Source: CAZFAP01 sp964516325
GTDB taxonomy: Bacteria > Auribacterota > JABMQX01
Direction: 5' to 3'
Assembly (NCBI GenBank): GCA_964516325.1
Contig: CAZFAP010000073.1
Coordinates: 1 to 22,159, forward strand
Length of the DNA stretch: 22,159 nucleotides
Below, in pieces: positions 1-6,185 of this stretch. The notes under the pieces are model-generated. The model was given only the letters and a program-made list of their open reading frames with translations. It had not been told where the DNA came from and did no database searches. Made by a program: the position numbers and the translations under genes. The first letter of the stretch is position 1; every line of letters begins with the position of its first letter.

Positions 1-192
1 AAATCCATTGCCGAATCCCCCCGAGCCTCCCACCACTTAAATACAGCCACACCCAGCTATGGACTTGGCGGAGACTTTGGGGTAGAGTGAAACATGTACG
101 GTCGTTATGGTTCGTGCTGTGGACTCTGTCGTATTCTCTGGCAGAACGGCTGTTGCGGAGAACGTAACTGACGATCAGGCGGAGGCAAGACG
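1..192. other. Upstream region, no confident gene
   Basis: No gene with convincing coding evidence lies here. The final bases hold a good Shine-Dalgarno (GGAGG at 181-185) for the gene starting at 193. A 25-codon Cys-rich open frame sits at 94-171 (ATG to TGA), but its upstream sequence is a poor ribosome site; it is discussed as a finding. I saw no promoter with sensible -35/-10 spacing and no terminator. Confidence 0.5.
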
Positions 193-846
193 ATGCGATT
201 CAGGTGTGGCAAAAATGGCAAGCTGGTGAAACACAGACACGCGGTTTTTGGAGTTGCGGCGACTCTCGTGGTCTGTCTTGTGGGGGCGACGGCTCTTGGT
301 GCCAGGCCGGCTCGCCGACCCCCAAAGCCGGTGGATAAAGGCCCGATTCACCGCTTCCTGGTCAGCAACGGTGTTCCGATTGACGCTCCGATTCGCGTCG
401 CTAAGGTCAGCGCCGTTATCCAAACGAGGAGCAAGGTCCGCAGCGTGGTGAAAATCATCGGCGCACAGAGCGTGCCCCACCCAAACGAAATTGAACAGAT
501 ACGGAAGATTATTGAGATGAAAAGGCTGCAGGGCTTCCCGATACGATTGGTGCCGAAAGAGCTCGAGCTTCTGCGGCAGAACGTTCTCTCCGGAGAGCTC
601 ATCGAGTTTCATCCATCGGAGAAACTGGGTGAACTGGAGCTGTTCTTTTCCCAGAGCCAGAGCCTCAAAATTGAGATCGGGCATGATATTTTTGTGATAA
701 AGGTCGGAGACAAGTATTGCTGTTTCCGAAGTCCGTCCTTGAGAAGCCAACTTGACAACATTCTGGAGCCAAGGGAGGTTACCGCGAGTGAAGGAACTAC
801 GAGTGGGGGTGGTGGGGGTCGGTCACCACGGAAGACAGCACGTTAG
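193..846 (+). CDS. Secreted protein of unknown function in lipid A operon
   Basis: I do not recognise this 217-residue protein. The ATG at 193 follows a strong GGAGG ribosome site at 181-185. The first 37 residues look like a Sec signal peptide: a basic start, a hydrophobic stretch from about residue 18 to 36 (VFGVAATLVVCLVGATALG) and an AxG-type end. The mature part is charged, alpha/beta-like, with a Pro-rich linker after the signal and a helical Lys/Glu/Leu-rich middle (about 95-140), and no motif I can name. The last residues are a Gly run and a basic tail encoded in the 59 nt that overlap the next gene. Position at the head of a lipid A block suggests an envelope role, but that is inference only. 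A frameshift or sequencing error near the 3' G runs could have altered its true end. Confidence 0.68.
   Translation: MRFRCGKNGKLVKHRHAVFGVAATLVVCLVGATALGARPARRPPKPVDKGPIHRFLVSNGVPIDAPIRVAKVSAVIQTRSKVRSVVKIIGAQSVPHPNEIEQIRKIIEMKRLQGFPIRLVPKELELLRQNVLSGELIEFHPSEKLGELELFFSQSQSLKIEIGHDIFVIKVGDKYCCFRSPSLRSQLDNILEPREVTASEGTTSGGGGGRSPRKTAR
771..778 (+). promoter_or_regulatory. Ribosome binding site deciding the GTG start at 788
   Basis: AAGGGAGG lies 9 nt before the GTG at 788. The upstream in-frame ATG at 752 has no such site, and its extra 12 residues precede the Rossmann beta strand that normally begins these enzymes. The site favours the GTG. Confidence 0.75.
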
Positions 847-1717
847 GATTTACAAAGGGCTGCCCGGCGTTGCCCTCACGGCGGTTGCGGACAATGACCC
901 CGACACGCTAAGCCACGCCGCCGAGGAGTGGGGCGTTCAGCCCTTCGCCGACTACCGCGAGATCACGCCTCTCATTGACGCGGTCAGCGTCGCCACCCCG
1001 ACGTCTTCTCATCACGAGATAGCGCGCCATTTTCTCTCTTCGGGCAAAGACGTTTTTCTCGAAAAACCTATGGCGTCCAGCGTGGAGGAGGCGGAGGACC
1101 TCATCCGGCTCGCCGACGAGAAAAAAAGGGTGCTTCAGATAGGACACGTGGAGAGGTTCAATCCGGCGATCCAGGCGTTGAGCGGGCTTTTGAAAGAGCC
1201 GCAATTCATCGAGTGCCACCGCCTTTCCCAATACAAGCCGAGAGTCCGCGACGTAGGCGTCGTGCTCGACCTGATGATTCACGATATAGACGTTATTCTG
1301 ACCCTGGTGAACGACCAGGTCAAGAGCATCTCCGCCGTCGGCGTCAGCGTCCTTACGGAAAGCGAGGACATCGCCAATGCGCGAATCGAGTTTGAACGGG
1401 GCTGCATCGCCAATTTGACGGCGAGCCGGGTCAGCTTCGATAGCATGCGAAAAATCCGCATCTTCCAGCGGGACGCATACATCTCCCTCGATTACGAGAA
1501 ACAGGAGGGCTTGATTTATCGAAAAGTGGAGGGTCAGATCGTGCGCTCGCCCGTCCCCACAGAGAAAGCGGAACCGCTGAAGTTGGAGCTGGAATCCTTC
1601 ATCCATTCGATACGAACCTGCTCGCGTCCCCCGGTTTCCGCAGAGCAGGGCAAACGCGCTCTCGAAATTGCCGTTCGGATCGTACGGGATATTCAGGCAA
1701 GGAACGCCGCCGCATGA
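788..1717 (+). CDS. Gfo/Idh/MocA-family NAD(P)-dependent oxidoreductase, candidate GnnA
   Basis: This 309-residue protein has an N-terminal Rossmann fold with the dinucleotide motif GVGHHG (residues 10-15), the family EKP motif at 92-94, and a C-terminal alpha/beta domain with a DLMIHDID stretch at 161-168 that supplies the usual active-site Asp/His. The family oxidises or reduces hydroxyls on sugars and nucleotide sugars. The gene overlaps lpxB by ATGA. A family member in a lipid A cluster is known in Acidithiobacillus and Leptospira as GnnA, which oxidises the 3-hydroxyl of UDP-GlcNAc so that GnnB can aminate it; that is a reasonable reading here, but no GnnB-like aminotransferase is visible. 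Other nucleotide-sugar dehydrogenase roles remain possible. The start is GTG 788, supported by the ribosome site at 771-778. Confidence 0.9.
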   Translation: MKELRVGVVGVGHHGRQHVRIYKGLPGVALTAVADNDPDTLSHAAEEWGVQPFADYREITPLIDAVSVATPTSSHHEIARHFLSSGKDVFLEKPMASSVEEAEDLIRLADEKKRVLQIGHVERFNPAIQALSGLLKEPQFIECHRLSQYKPRVRDVGVVLDLMIHDIDVILTLVNDQVKSISAVGVSVLTESEDIANARIEFERGCIANLTASRVSFDSMRKIRIFQRDAYISLDYEKQEGLIYRKVEGQIVRSPVPTEKAEPLKLELESFIHSIRTCSRPPVSAEQGKRALEIAVRIVRDIQARNAAA

Positions 1718-2886
1718 CCCCCGAAAAGCTCATGGTGGTTGCCGGTGAAAAATCCGGCGACCTCCACGCCTCCAGAATCATCGCCTCGCTCAAGGAGCTT
1801 TCCCCTTCGATGGAAATCTTCGGCGTGGGCGGAGAGTTGATGCTTCGCAGCGGGGCGGAGATTCTGACAGACATAACCGGAATGGCGGTGGTAGGTTTTG
1901 CGGAGGTCTTGCGGAATTACCTGAAGTTCAGGCGGCTGTTCCGTCACCTTGTTGAGGTGGCGAAGGAGCGCAAGCCCGATGCCGTTCTTCTAATTGACTA
2001 TCCCGGGTTCAATCTCCGGCTTGGACCGGCACTGAAATCCCTCGGCATAGAGGTCGTCTATTTCGTCAGCCCGCAGGTATGGGCGTGGGGACGCAATCGC
2101 GTTGAGGACATGCGGAAGTTCATTGACAAGATGATTGTCGTTTTCGATTTCGAGGTTCCAATCTACCGGGATGCGGGGATTGATGTCGTGTTCGTCGGGC
2201 ATCCGTTGGCGGACGCGCTGAATCCCACGATGTCCCGAGACGAATTCCGCGAAGAGGTCGGAATTCCCCGGGAGTCGAAGGTCGTCGCCCTTCTTCCCGG
2301 CAGCCGCTTCCACGAGGTCTCCCGACACGTCCCGCTCATGGGCAAAGCCGCCGAGATAATCCGCGAGGAGGTCAGGGGGACTGAATTCGTTCTCCCGGCT
2401 GCTTCGGAAAAGTTGGCTGGAGAATGCGAGCGGCTGTTGCGAGGACACCGAATTACCGTCCCCATAACTGTTCTGAGGAACAGCGTGTACGAGGCGGTCT
2501 CCGCGTCAGACGCGGCGATTGTCTCTTCGGGCACCGCCACTCTGGAGACCGGGTGTCTTGGGACTCCCCTCGTGGTTATTTACAAGGTGTCGCCATTGAC
2601 GTATCTTATTGCCAGACGGTTGGTCACCATTTCCAACATCGGCTTAATCAATATCGTCGCGGGAAAGACCATTGCCCCGGAGTTCGTCCAGAACCGGGCG
2701 CGTCCGAGAGCGATCGCAGACGAAATTGTGAAGTTCCTGACCGATTCCAAACTGCACGAGGACGTCCGGCGGCAGCTTTCGGCGGTGAGGGCTAAGCTCG
2801 GTTCGCCGGGGGCGCCGCAGAGGGCGGCACAGGTGATTTTAGACCTCATTCGCCGCTGCCGCCATGTAGAGAAGGAGTCCAATTGA
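1714..2886 (+). CDS. lpxB: Lipid-A-disaccharide synthase LpxB
   Basis: LpxB is a GT19 glycosyltransferase that joins lipid X to UDP-2,3-diacylglucosamine, forming the beta-1,6 lipid A disaccharide at the inner face of the cytoplasmic membrane. The 390 residues match the usual family length. Visible family motifs include AGEKSGDLHA near the N terminus (about 10-19), DYPGFN near 94, SPQVWAWG near 118, VGHPLAD near 161, LLPGSRxHE near 193, and SGTATLETG near 272 in the UDP-binding half. The ATG at 1714 overlaps the previous stop as ATGA, with AAGGAA at 1699-1704 as ribosome site. The stop overlaps the TTG start of the msbA-like gene, so translation is probably coupled. Confidence 0.97.
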   Translation: MTPEKLMVVAGEKSGDLHASRIIASLKELSPSMEIFGVGGELMLRSGAEILTDITGMAVVGFAEVLRNYLKFRRLFRHLVEVAKERKPDAVLLIDYPGFNLRLGPALKSLGIEVVYFVSPQVWAWGRNRVEDMRKFIDKMIVVFDFEVPIYRDAGIDVVFVGHPLADALNPTMSRDEFREEVGIPRESKVVALLPGSRFHEVSRHVPLMGKAAEIIREEVRGTEFVLPAASEKLAGECERLLRGHRITVPITVLRNSVYEAVSASDAAIVSSGTATLETGCLGTPLVVIYKVSPLTYLIARRLVTISNIGLINIVAGKTIAPEFVQNRARPRAIADEIVKFLTDSKLHEDVRRQLSAVRAKLGSPGAPQRAAQVILDLIRRCRHVEKESN

Positions 2887-4730
2887 ACCAGAAACGGCCG
2901 GCACGCCGCCTTCTTCGGTACGCACTGCCTTACCGGAGAAGGATCCTCATTGCCTTGCTCTGCATGGGCTGCTACGCTGTGGTCAATGCCCTCCTCCCCT
3001 TCCTGGCGGTTACGACAGGCAAGACCCTCCAGGGCAAATACGCACAGATCGGCAGCCCCGCGACCAAAGACGCGGGCCCCACCCCCGTCAAGGCGCAGCC
3101 GGAAAAAGAGCGCGGAGGCAGGCGACTCGACCTGATTTGGTCTCTCGCCCGCTCGGTTCTGAAGGTCAAAGAATGGCAGTATTGGCATCTGGCGATTGCT
3201 ATTGCCATTATCTTCCTGTTCAAAGGAGCGTTTGCCTTCCTGGAGCGATACCTAATGGAATGGGTCGGACTGAGGGTCGTTACGGACCTTCGCGACCAAC
3301 TCTATGGCCACTTCCACACCCTTTCGGTCGGCTTCTTTTCCGGAGCGCGCACCGGGGAGCTGATCTCCCGGATCACCAACGACATTCGCGTCGTCGAGCA
3401 CGCCGTTTCGGAGGTGGTCACGGACCTCTTCCTCCAGCCGGTCAGCATGCTGTTCATGCTCACGGCGGTCTTCCTCATGGATTGGAGGCTTGCGCTCATC
3501 GTTTTCGTGATATTCCCTCTGATCTTCATACCGCTGTTGGGCTTCGGGAGAAAAATCAGGAAAAGCACCGGAAGAATCCAATCGCTTCTTGCGAACCTGA
3601 CGGCGATCATCGAGGAGACCTTCTCCGGCATCCGTGTCGTTCGAGCCTTCGGGATGGAGAAGTACGAGATGGCAAAATTCGGCAAGGAAAACCGTAACGT
3701 CTTCGATACCAGTGTCCGGCTCCTGCGCACCCTCTCCGGGGTTCGACCTATGATCGAGTTTGTGGGCGGGCTCTCGGTTGCCGCCACGCTCATCATGGGC
3801 GGCGCCCTCTTCAAGATGGAACTGCCCTACATCCTCGGCTTCTGCACGGGCGTCTTTCTTCTCTACGAACCGGCGAAGAAGCTCGGGCAGGTCAATACGC
3901 GGCTGCAAATGGGGACGGCGGCTGCCGAGCGGGTGTTCTCGATCCTCGACACGCAGCCGACCATCGTGGATTCGCCCAACGCGGTTCATATCCCTCGCAT
4001 GAGCGACGCTATCTGTTACAACGGCGTCAATTTCGCGTACGGCAACGAGCTGGTCCTCAAGGACGTGTCGTTTCGGATCAATCGCGGACAGGTCGTGGCG
4101 TTTGTGGGACCAAGCGGCAGCGGCAAGACCACAATTGTCAATCTTCTCCTCCGGTTCTACGACCCGACGAGCGGCTCCATAACGACTGACGGCGTTGACA
4201 TCCGGGACGCGACGGTCACATCGCTCCGGGGGCAGATGGCAATTGTCAGCCAGGAGGTCATTCTGTTCAACGACACCGTCGCCGCCAACATCGCCTATGG
4301 CCGCCCGGACACGCCCGTTTCCAAAATCATCGAGGCTGCCGAAGCCGCCAACGCAAACGGGTTCATATCCGCCTTTCCTGACGGCTACGATACGCTCGTC
4401 GGAGAGAAGGGAATCAAGTTGTCCGGCGGCGAGAGACAGCGGGTCGCCATCGCAAGAGCGATTCTCAAAGACCCCGCTATCCTGATTCTCGACGAAGCCA
4501 CCTCTGCCCTCGACACGGAATCGGAGCGGCTCGTGCAGTCCGCAATCAACGGCCTCATGACGGGCAGGACAGTTCTGGTAATCGCGCATCGGCTCTCGAC
4601 CGTCATCAACGCCGACAACATCATTGTCCTCGAGAACGGCAGGGTCGTGCAAATGGGGAGTCACAGGGAATTGACCGAGCAGGGAGGGCTTTACAAGAAA
4701 CTTTACGATATGCAGTTCAAGGACATGTGA
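2883..4730 (+). CDS. msbA: Lipid A flippase, MsbA-type ABC exporter
   Basis: This 615-residue half-transporter joins a six-helix ABC exporter domain (about 1-345) to an ATPase domain (about 375-610). It should flip the lipid A core across the inner membrane using ATP, as a homodimer. Nucleotide-binding motifs are complete: Walker A GPSGSGKT at 409-416, Q-loop around SQEVILF, signature LSGGE at 513-517, Walker B ILILDE at 533-538 with catalytic Glu538, and the switch His569. The start is TTG at 2883, overlapping the lpxB stop, with AAGGAG a few bases upstream. The loop between the first two membrane helices (about 46-101) is long, Pro/Lys-rich and charged. Position directly after lpxB supports MsbA over a drug exporter, though sequence alone does not exclude another lipid substrate. 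Confidence 0.93.
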   Translation: MNQKRPARRLLRYALPYRRRILIALLCMGCYAVVNALLPFLAVTTGKTLQGKYAQIGSPATKDAGPTPVKAQPEKERGGRRLDLIWSLARSVLKVKEWQYWHLAIAIAIIFLFKGAFAFLERYLMEWVGLRVVTDLRDQLYGHFHTLSVGFFSGARTGELISRITNDIRVVEHAVSEVVTDLFLQPVSMLFMLTAVFLMDWRLALIVFVIFPLIFIPLLGFGRKIRKSTGRIQSLLANLTAIIEETFSGIRVVRAFGMEKYEMAKFGKENRNVFDTSVRLLRTLSGVRPMIEFVGGLSVAATLIMGGALFKMELPYILGFCTGVFLLYEPAKKLGQVNTRLQMGTAAAERVFSILDTQPTIVDSPNAVHIPRMSDAICYNGVNFAYGNELVLKDVSFRINRGQVVAFVGPSGSGKTTIVNLLLRFYDPTSGSITTDGVDIRDATVTSLRGQMAIVSQEVILFNDTVAANIAYGRPDTPVSKIIEAAEAANANGFISAFPDGYDTLVGEKGIKLSGGERQRVAIARAILKDPAILILDEATSALDTESERLVQSAINGLMTGRTVLVIAHRLSTVINADNIIVLENGRVVQMGSHRELTEQGGLYKKLYDMQFKDM

Positions 4731-4808
4731 AGTCTCATGCCCCCGAGCACCCTCTTCTGCCCTCAAACGTGACTGCTCTGATTGGTAAATTCAATGACGT
4801 ATTGTCGG

Positions 4809-4824
4809 ACAGGATTTACAGGAT
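4809..4824. repeat. Short ACAGGAT direct repeat
   Basis: Two ACAGGAT copies with 2 nt between them (4809-4815 and 4818-4824). Units of the type ACAGGATTTACAGGAT are frequent intergenic repeats in environmental bacterial genomes. Only one pair is present here, so the call rests on resemblance to that type. Confidence 0.4.
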
Positions 4825-4849
4825 GGTCCGGGTTCATCTCGTCTGGGTC

Positions 4850-4877
4850 TTGACCGTTGCGTACATCCTGGTATCGT
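4850..4877 (+). promoter_or_regulatory. Possible sigma70-type promoter for the acyltransferase gene
   Basis: TTGACC (4850-4855) and TATCGT (4872-4877) are separated by 16 nt, giving 5/6 and 4/6 matches to the consensus hexamers. The -10 covers the alternative GTG start at 4876, which favours the downstream ATG at 4963 if the promoter is real. In a GC-rich genome of unknown phylum the consensus may differ. Confidence 0.35.
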
Positions 4878-4962
4878 GTCAAAAAGGGCGTCCCGCGCGG
4901 TTGGCTACAGGTCGGAAATTACGAATTGGCCTGCTAAGCAATTCAATCGGCTCGCCAGAATC

Positions 4963-5700
4963 ATGCGATTGACAGAAAGAATTCTTCACGCTTTGCTCCC
5001 CTGGGCAGGCTACCTGCTTCTCAAACTGATCGGCGCCGCGCAGAAAACAAGCGTCGTCGGCCTGTCCGCGGTGAGGAAGGTCTTCGCCCGGCACGACTGC
5101 GCCATCTTCGCCTTCTGGCATAACCGTCTGATGATGATTCCATACCTCTATCGCCGTCTTTTCGGGATGAAGGATATTGTTACGCTCATCAGCTCAAGCA
5201 GAGATGGGGAGTATTTCGTTCGGGCGTTGAAGCTTTTCCGGCCATTTGTCGTCAGAGGATCGTCCACGCGGGGCGGCTCAGCCGCATTCAAGGCGCTCGT
5301 CGCGAGAATCAACGGCGGCGTGGACTGCATTCTCACTCCCGACGGCCCGCAAGGTCCCAAATACAGCGTCCAGCCGGGCATCCTCGCCCTCGCCCGGGTC
5401 ACCGGCGTCCCCATCATCCCCGTCAGCTACTGGTCCTCCCGACACAAAATCCTCCACACGTGGGACGGCTTCCTCCTCACGCTCCCCTTCGGCAGGACAA
5501 CCTACGTCTTCGGCGAGCCCCTCTATTGCCCCCGAAACGCCCCCGAGTCCCAACTGGAATCCCTCGCCAATTCCCTCCGCGATTCCCTCCTCTCCGCGTG
5601 TGTGATTGCAGGGGAGCGTTCACAAGACCGTCCCGCCCGGGCGCAAGGGAGAAGAGGCGGCGTACGACTCGTGGAGCAAGAGCCATCAAGCGGCGCATGA
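4963..5700 (+). CDS. DUF374-family lysophospholipid/lipid A acyltransferase
   Basis: This 245-residue protein belongs to the DUF374 branch of the LPLAT superfamily, which transfers acyl chains to glycerolipids or lipid A at the inner membrane. Family blocks are WHNRLM (His53, likely catalytic), SRDGE (79-83), GSSTRGG (99-105) and DGPQGP (127-132), after an N-terminal hydrophobic helix (about 8-24). The next-to-msbA position suggests a secondary (LpxL-like) lipid A acyltransferase. I chose ATG 4963 because the protein then opens with the amphipathic stretch typical of the family; an in-frame GTG at 4876 would add 29 residues without family character. From about residue 215 the chain turns into an Arg/Gly/Gln-rich tail not expected of the family, which may reflect read-through beyond an ancestral stop. 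Confidence 0.92.
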   Translation: MRLTERILHALLPWAGYLLLKLIGAAQKTSVVGLSAVRKVFARHDCAIFAFWHNRLMMIPYLYRRLFGMKDIVTLISSSRDGEYFVRALKLFRPFVVRGSSTRGGSAAFKALVARINGGVDCILTPDGPQGPKYSVQPGILALARVTGVPIIPVSYWSSRHKILHTWDGFLLTLPFGRTTYVFGEPLYCPRNAPESQLESLANSLRDSLLSACVIAGERSQDRPARAQGRRGGVRLVEQEPSSGA

Positions 5701-5830
5701 AAGGGCGTCCGGGACGAAAGTTGGCCTTGCCCCAGGCGCCGATCTGTGGTACGTTGAAAGGGTGGCGGTTGTCTGGAATCGCCGCAGAGGGGCGACCGCA
5801 ATCGCTGGCTCTCCGTTCATGAATCAAAAT

Positions 5831-5836
5831 AGGAGG
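5831..5836 (+). promoter_or_regulatory. Ribosome binding site deciding the ATG start at 5846
   Basis: AGGAGG lies 9 nt before ATG 5846. The longer open frame back to 5606 overlaps the end of the acyltransferase gene, and its first 80 codons have no family resemblance, so the site marks the likely true start. Confidence 0.65.
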
Positions 5837-5845
5837 GGCGGGAAA

Positions 5846-6166
5846 ATGAAGCGGTTCTACGTAGGGAGCCCAGGGGCCTTCGACAACGTGAAACTTCGTG
5901 TGCTCAGGGACGACGGGGCGGTGGTCTATATCAATGGTGAGGAGGTAGTCCGATCAAATATGCCCGGAACCCCGGGCGATCCGGTTCCCTACGCAACGCT
6001 CGCCAGCACGGACGTCGAGGGAGCATGGCTCACTGAGCTTGACATCTCGGACGCGCCCGTGAACACCGGATGGAACTATGCGGCCGTCCAGGTTCACCAG
6101 GTCTCCCCGTCGAACTCAGACGTGAGCTTCGACCTGGAAATCGTCGGCCGCAAACCGTCGCAGTAG
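5846..6166 (+). CDS. Small stand-alone beta-sandwich domain protein (possibly a gene remnant)
   Basis: The 106-residue product is almost entirely one beta-sandwich module that is normally embedded in large secreted proteins with LTD, CotH or metallophosphoesterase domains. Diagnostic features are the LRVLRDDGAVVYINGEEV block (about 18-35), an S-N-M-P turn, a D-I-S strand and an A-V-Q-V-H-Q strand near the end. It aligns along its length with residues about 249-350 of the CotH protein encoded at 14569-19038 (DGFVAYLNGTEV there). It has no signal peptide from this start and lacks the N-terminal part of the module, so it may be the surviving 3' end of a larger gene. It precedes the beta-helix gene by 19 nt and is probably co-transcribed with it. 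No enzymatic function is implied. Confidence 0.62.
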   Translation: MKRFYVGSPGAFDNVKLRVLRDDGAVVYINGEEVVRSNMPGTPGDPVPYATLASTDVEGAWLTELDISDAPVNTGWNYAAVQVHQVSPSNSDVSFDLEIVGRKPSQ

Positions 6167-6185
6167 GTGTGCTGGGGGACGGCGC

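Larger units (their letters stand above)
4731..4962. other. Intergenic region with short repeat and promoter-like site
   Basis: This 232-bp gap separates msbA from the acyltransferase gene. It holds an ACAGGAT direct repeat at 4809-4815 and 4818-4824 and a sigma70-like promoter at 4850-4877. An 81-codon open frame begins at 4727 but lacks a ribosome site and resembles no family I know, so I did not call it. Confidence 0.5.

Noticed and set aside
3252..4766. 504-codon minus-strand open frame opposite the msbA gene
   Set aside because: It mirrors a clear ABC exporter with complete motifs; its product is charged, low in hydrophobic structure, and matches nothing. GC-rich third positions commonly open the complementary frame.
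4727..4972. 81-codon open frame between msbA and the acyltransferase
   Set aside because: It starts inside the msbA stop without a ribosome site, contains the repeat and promoter-like sequences, and overlaps the acyltransferase start. It has one hydrophobic stretch but no recognisable family.
5606..5845. Extending the small beta-sandwich protein back to ATG 5606
   Set aside because: It would overlap the acyltransferase by 95 nt, and these codons encode no domain-like sequence; a good ribosome site marks 5846.
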